Shown here: one piece after another, positions 60,301-64,000 of the stretch
Layout of the letters: the number at the start of each line of letters is the position of its first letter
Numbering within the stretch: the first letter of the stretch is position 1
Program-made: the position numbers and the translations under genes
Notes under the pieces: model-generated
The model's database searches: none
Told to the model about the DNA's origin: nothing
What the model saw: only the letters and a program-made list of their open reading frames with translations
Source: Pachypanchax playfairii
Lineage: Eukaryota > Chordata > Actinopteri > Cyprinodontiformes > Aplocheilidae
Assembly (NCBI GenBank): GCA_006937955.1
Contig: SSNP01000010.1
Coordinates: 1,059,277-1,123,276, forward strand
Reading direction: 5' to 3'
Length of the DNA: 64,000 nt

Positions 60301-63300
60301 CATGATCAGAGGACACTGCACGCCGGCCACAAGATAGTGTATAGATTCTCCTTTCAGTAACACCCCCCCCCCCAACTGATTTTACAGATCTAGCAAAACA
60401 AAAATCACCTTTCTACACAGCACATCTGCTCGATATGTATCTGTGTAACAAACAGTAATAGTGAGCTCACCGTCATGCTTCCCATGTGACTCTGTTTCTC
60501 TGCTGCTCTCATGACTCCACCTGGGATGTTGCCTGCTGAAAATCAGAGGAGAAAACACTTAATGACCGTAATATTAACAGATGTAACAAACACTGATGGT
60601 ACTCTAATATCATACTTTGTCCATTGTTGGAACATCCAGTATCCCCGACTTGCATCTTTGGGTGGTTCTTGGCATAAATACTTGCCAAGTACTTCAGTGT
60701 ACTCTCATTTTCAACTGTAAGAACAAATATCATTAATAAACAGCTGCACAACATAAAAAAACATTAAATATTAAAATAAAACATCTGAACTCATCCTCAT
60801 TCATCTTCTCTGTGTCAAAGAGGCAATATTACTTCTTCTGACTATGTGACATCATCCTCACTAGGCAGCATTGACTCAAGAAATAGCTATAAAATGTTGT
60901 GATACATCGATTAGGGATGCAACGATACCGCTTTTTTCAAACAATACAACACCAATACTTGGATCTGAGTACCTGCTGTTACCGAGTACCAATGCCAATA
61001 GATACTTCTACCACACAAAATAAAAGCAATGAATAGGAAGACAGGTTTTATTTTCTTCTCTGCCTGTTTCAACAAAATGATGGTGAACTTGATAAAAAAA
61101 ATACCACATTAATAAAAATGACCACAAAACCAAAATTTCAAGTGAAAAATAAACATTTTCTGTGGAATTCTTGCAAAGTTTCCAGATTTTAAGTATCGGT
61201 TCATGGCATGGATTTACTAACTGATATGAGTACATTAGAATGGTATCAGTGCATCCCTAACATCGATACTAGGGCTGTCAAACAATTACAATTTTTAATT
61301 GCATGATCGTCCATATTTAACTCACTATTAATCCCAGATTTAAGATGTTCTTAATTGACCTAATAGATTGTCCTCTAAACTGACACTATTCCAGAGATTA
61401 TTATGTGAACACACTTTGACCTACAGATGTCGATCCACGTTTTACCTGGTCCCAGGCCAGCCGAGAGACACAGTCCCACCAGCGCGTCCTTGGTCTCCCC
61501 AGAGGCTTCCTCCCTGTGGGACAGGCCCGGAACACCTCCCCAGGGAGGCGTCCAAAACAGACGCTCAAGCCACCTCAACTGGCTCCTCTCGATGTGGAGG
61601 AGCAGCGGCTCTACACCGAGCTCCTCCTATCTCTAAGAGAGCGCCCAGTCACCCTGCAGAGGAAACTCATTTCAACCGCTGGTATCCACGATCTCGTCCT
61701 TTCGGTCATGACCCAAATCTCATGACCATAGGTGAGGGCGGAAACGTAGATTGACCGGTAAATCGAGAGCTTTGCCTTTCGACTCAGCTCCTTCTTCACT
61801 ACAACAGTCCAATACAGCGACCGCATCACTGCAGACACTGCACTGATCCAGCCGCCCCTCACTCGTGAACAAGACCCCGAGATACTTGAACTCTTCCACT
61901 TGAGACAAGGACTCTCCACCAACCTGAAGAGGGCAAGCCTCTCTTTTCCGGTCGAGAACCATGGCCTCGGATTTGGAGGTGCTGATTCTCATCCCAGCCA
62001 CTTCCCACTCGGCTGCAAACTGCTCCAGCACACAATTAACTTTAATCTTTTGTCAGTTTTACCCTCTGGCAGAGTTTTAAAACTAAACTTCATCAAAGCT
62101 CAAAGGACCTTTTTCACTTTCCATGCTCTAACAAGCCTCCCCTGAGTTGGAGTTTAGGTTACTGCCTGTCATTTACCTCACAGACTATGGATTGTCAGAA
62201 GGGCCAACAGATCTGTGCATGCGTACATGGGCAAAGAAAAACTACAGAAGCCTGTGCGTTAATTGCGGGTATAAAAAAATTAACATTGTTAATAGGGTCT
62301 TTGCATTAACACGTTTTTAATGCATTAGTTTTGACAGCCCTAATCGATACATTACAAAACATGACAAAGGGAATAAATAGACAAGCAAAACCATGTTGTG
62401 AGACAAGTTACCGGTTTGAACAGGTTTGTTATAGGGGTAGGTGACGACCAGGGCGCCTCCATCCAGAGCTACAGACAGAGTGAAAGCCTTCTTTAGGATA
62501 AAATCCATCATTGCTCTGGTCTCAGGTTGGGGCTCCACCAAACGATGTGATGCATTACCTGGTACAAAAACAGAATTTTTAATATTCTCATGATTAAGTG
62601 CTCAGAGAATCAATTATATCCACTTCTAACGGTCCAAACAATCATTTGACAAAGATTCTAAGAGTTTTTATAAAAGCAACTGGACTTCTTCTGTTTCTTG
62701 CATATAATTCACCTTTTTTTTTGTAAATGTTTTTGTTAGTTTAGGATGAAAAGTCAAACATATACAAGAAACAGTAAAAAAAAGTTGTTGCTGTTTTAAA
62801 ACTCTTAGGATTGTTTAGTCCTGGATGGCAGAATCTACACAGACATCTTGACATACTGTGTTTGAGTCAGTAACAAAAAACTGACCAAAAAAGTCTCTGT
62901 TAAGATCTACTCTATTAAAGTTGGTCAGTCCCTGGTTGGATGTGCACTGCTTCTCCTGAGCCTGTTCTCGTCCATCTGGGTTCACAGAGGGCACAATGAA
63001 AATTCGGGTCTCATTGATCAGCTATTGACAAGAAGAGAATAAAGTTTGAAAATGATCAGATTTGATGGATGAATGTCCAACTCAGCTTCAGGTCAGGACA
63101 CTCACCTTGGTGATGGCTGAGTTCTTGCCATAGTTAATGCAGAGGGAGGTAGCGAACTCCAGCAGCAGCTCTGAGCCCACCGGTGCATTGCCATGAATCC
63201 CAGCTACAAAACGGATCTTTGGTTCCGATGGCTCGGCTTCTAGCGGTTTGTTGGATATTTCCAGAGCCCAGATCCTTCTGTACTCCACACTTTCGCCCAA

Positions 63301-64000
63301 ACTAGAACAAAACAAAAAGATAGATGAGAAACAGTTCAACACAGCAGCAGCATGAATAGTTACAGAAAAACCCTCCATTGCATTGATCGCTGTCATTTTT
63401 AGCACATTGAAAATACTGAAATGAAGATAAAATTCAAAGGATTTACATTCTTTAAAAGAAAAAAAGGGCTAAAACCTGCTGACCTGTGTGATTTTGTAAT
63501 ATTGGGAAAGTTAAGCGTGAGGCCTCTCAGGATGTCATCGAGCTCTTTAGGTCGTCTGTAACGGAAGTTTTTATCAATGGCAGTGTTCTTAACCAGCTGC
63601 TCTAAACCTTCATCTGAAGAGAGTTCCTTGATTAAGCTGTGGAGTTCCTTCTCAGATGGGCTCTGCGTGGGCTGCGTGCTGCTGAGAGACTGACCACTAC
63701 TGTCTGAGTCTGAACGGGTCAGTCTAAAGTCCACCACCTCTGCTTGCTCCTTTGAGACTGTGGCGTAGATCGTCACAGGTTTGTAACTATACAGACAACA
63801 GAGAAAGTAATATGACGTTAGCAACAATATAACATAAATATACAGAAACTCTACATTCTCAGCATGTTCTCCTTTCTGAAACACAAAAGTACCCGTGAGC
63901 AGAGGCAGTGACAGCGTAAGTTCCAGGGACCAGCAACCTCCAGTAATCTCCAGTCAAAGCTGTACTGATGTTGTGGTCGTTTCCTTCCACACTAATGGTG
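54308..64000 (-). CDS. cpd: Carboxypeptidase D, C-terminal 568 residues (11 exons, 5' cut by window)
   Basis: Exons in transcript order: 64000-63893 (partial), 63786-63484, 63301-63106, 63021-62886, 62558-62412, 60714-60616, 60535-60471, 59831-59700, 57606-57421, 54919-54817 and 54540-54308; all phases agree. It opens in the transthyretin-like domain of CP repeat 2 ('YWRLLVPGTY'), then a Ser-rich linker and CP domain III. Next come its transthyretin-like domain ('GGYFHVLLAPGTYNIEAIAD'), one membrane helix ('ALVMTACIIWCVC') and a tail with 'DGFHRLRQH' and two acidic clusters, ending LYANKI. Domain III has HGNA in place of HxxE, Asp for His196 ('ALDGG') and no Glu270 equivalent ('EITAYTGCC'), so it should be catalytically dead, as known for CPD III. 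The enzyme trims C-terminal Lys/Arg in the trans-Golgi; active domains I and II lie outside. Confidence 0.96.
55728..56249 (+). CDS. Unrecognised coding exon nested in a cpd intron
   Basis: An open frame begins after a good acceptor ('tgtgtttttccag|GCG') and runs 173 codons to TAA; with the in-frame ATG at 55707 it would be 180 residues. Composition looks like real protein: even amino-acid use, G/C-rich third positions unlike the AT-rich surroundings, and no low complexity. Charged and Tyr/Pro-rich segments include 'YELRQNIRCPKKYGEIIKK', 'LMIHGYTVPEYQQTYHSVV' and 'ERFCVLRPTPHID'. There is no signal peptide, membrane segment or known domain that I can see. It lies antisense inside the cpd intron between the exons at 57421-57606 and 54817-54919. 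It is probably the last exon of a nested + strand gene whose earlier exons I could not find. A retrocopy is the alternative. Confidence 0.5.
   Translation, partial: AYEMRPYELRQNIRCPKKYGEIIKKRTFVLAPSYELDLMLERQDAEPQKPLDERYIRNAAVLPDLSDLPCSPEAVSSEEKTCSSDLMIHGYTVPEYQQTYHSVVDPLLYRPCRKLTPYSQELGFTIKEHLFKELAYPMLQISQHPNGKVEVSERFCVLRPTPHIDVDCKEEPW
57814..59226. mobile_element. hAT-type element, long form, with internal open frames
   Basis: ATATCTAA flanks it at 57806-57813 and 59227-59234. It starts CAGGGCTGGGCAGTATGG and the complement of its end reads TAGGGTTGGGCGGTATAC. The outer parts match the 555-bp short form at 30646-31200. The extra centre (about 58030-58920) holds two diverging frames. One is a + frame (58155-58424) with 'REARDRYMDKICIINDLDPY'. 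The other is a - frame around 58620-58745 starting MATGCCVVGCNNKKHDC, which resembles the zinc-ligand start of a THAP domain. No hAT transposase is visible. It is in the cpd intron before exon 57606-57421. Confidence 0.8.
60912..61259. mobile_element. 348-bp hAT-type MITE, 8-bp target duplication
   Basis: ACATCGAT flanks it at 60904-60911 and 61260-61267. The ends are TAGGGATGCAACGATACC and, complemented, TAGGGATGCACTGATACC (two mismatches). It has no coding content. It shares the TAGGGATGCA start with the element at 48076 and belongs to a related group. Confidence 0.9.
61270..62342. mobile_element. hAT-type MITE with a LINE fragment inside
   Basis: ATCGATAC flanks it at 61262-61269 and 62343-62350. 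The ends are TAGGGCTGTCAAAC and, complemented, TAGGGCTGTCAAAAC. The outer parts are AT-rich; the centre is a LINE fragment. The right edge is about 60 bp from the donor of the cpd exon at 62412-62558. Confidence 0.9.
61400..62030 (-). pseudogene. LINE reverse-transcriptase fragment
   Basis: On the - strand three frames in turn give 'GMRISTSKSEAMVLDRK' and 'EFKYLGVLFTSEGRL', then 'ELSRKAKLSIYRSIYVSALT' and 'GHEIWVMTERTRSW', then 'PPWGGVPGLSHREEASGE'. These are the C-terminal RT and downstream parts of a fish non-LTR element in the usual order. The frame changes and the missing catalytic half show it is dead. The family was not assigned. Confidence 0.8.

Noticed and set aside
61611..62031. A gene for a small RT-like protein
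   Set aside because: The pieces are in different frames and together make only the C-terminal part of a LINE protein.

Overview
The window looks like teleost fish nuclear DNA. Its genes are vertebrate and intron-split, and the spaces between exons are filled with repeats typical of fish: Tc1 elements, hAT-type miniature elements, tRNA-derived SINEs and an L2-like LINE. I cannot name the species. No bacterial or viral system, CRISPR array or tRNA/rRNA gene was found.

Three vertebrate genes could be rebuilt from splice sites. (1) trarg1, + strand, 6170-20098: three exons encoding a 188-residue CD225/dispanin membrane protein. (2) gosr1, - strand, 27639-52046: all nine coding exons, in frame, encoding a 248-residue Golgi Qb-SNARE. 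(3) cpd, - strand, 54308-64000: the last eleven exons (568 residues) of carboxypeptidase D; the 5' part lies beyond the right edge. cpd and gosr1 are head to tail on the - strand, as I recall them in human 17q11.2, and gosr1 converges on trarg1. A fourth, unrecognised coding exon (55728-56249, + strand) sits inside a cpd intron on the opposite strand.

Layout: 1-5.6 kb is repeat-rich intergenic DNA with one 43-base assembly gap. 5.6-21.7 kb is trarg1, with a 13.3 kb intron. 21.8-27.2 kb is intergenic and carries nested repeats, a long hairpin and a decayed Tc1. 27.2-52.05 kb is gosr1, whose introns hold two nearly identical Tc1 elements with intact transposase frames, a deleted L2-like LINE, hAT-type elements and a piggyBac-like element. 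52.1-54.3 kb is the gosr1 promoter and the probable cpd 3' UTR. 54.3-64 kb is cpd.

gosr1 (ER-Golgi and intra-Golgi fusion), cpd (trans-Golgi processing of peptide C-termini) and trarg1 (GLUT4 vesicle trafficking) all act in the secretory and endosomal pathway, but nothing here shows joint regulation. The richest signal is the transposon layering. Five hAT-type insertions have intact 8-bp target duplications, including one pair placed in overlapping target sites, one carrying a Tc1 and one carrying a LINE fragment. Another exists as long and short forms that differ by about 0.9 kb containing two open reading frames. I did not find evidence of a wholly new biological system.
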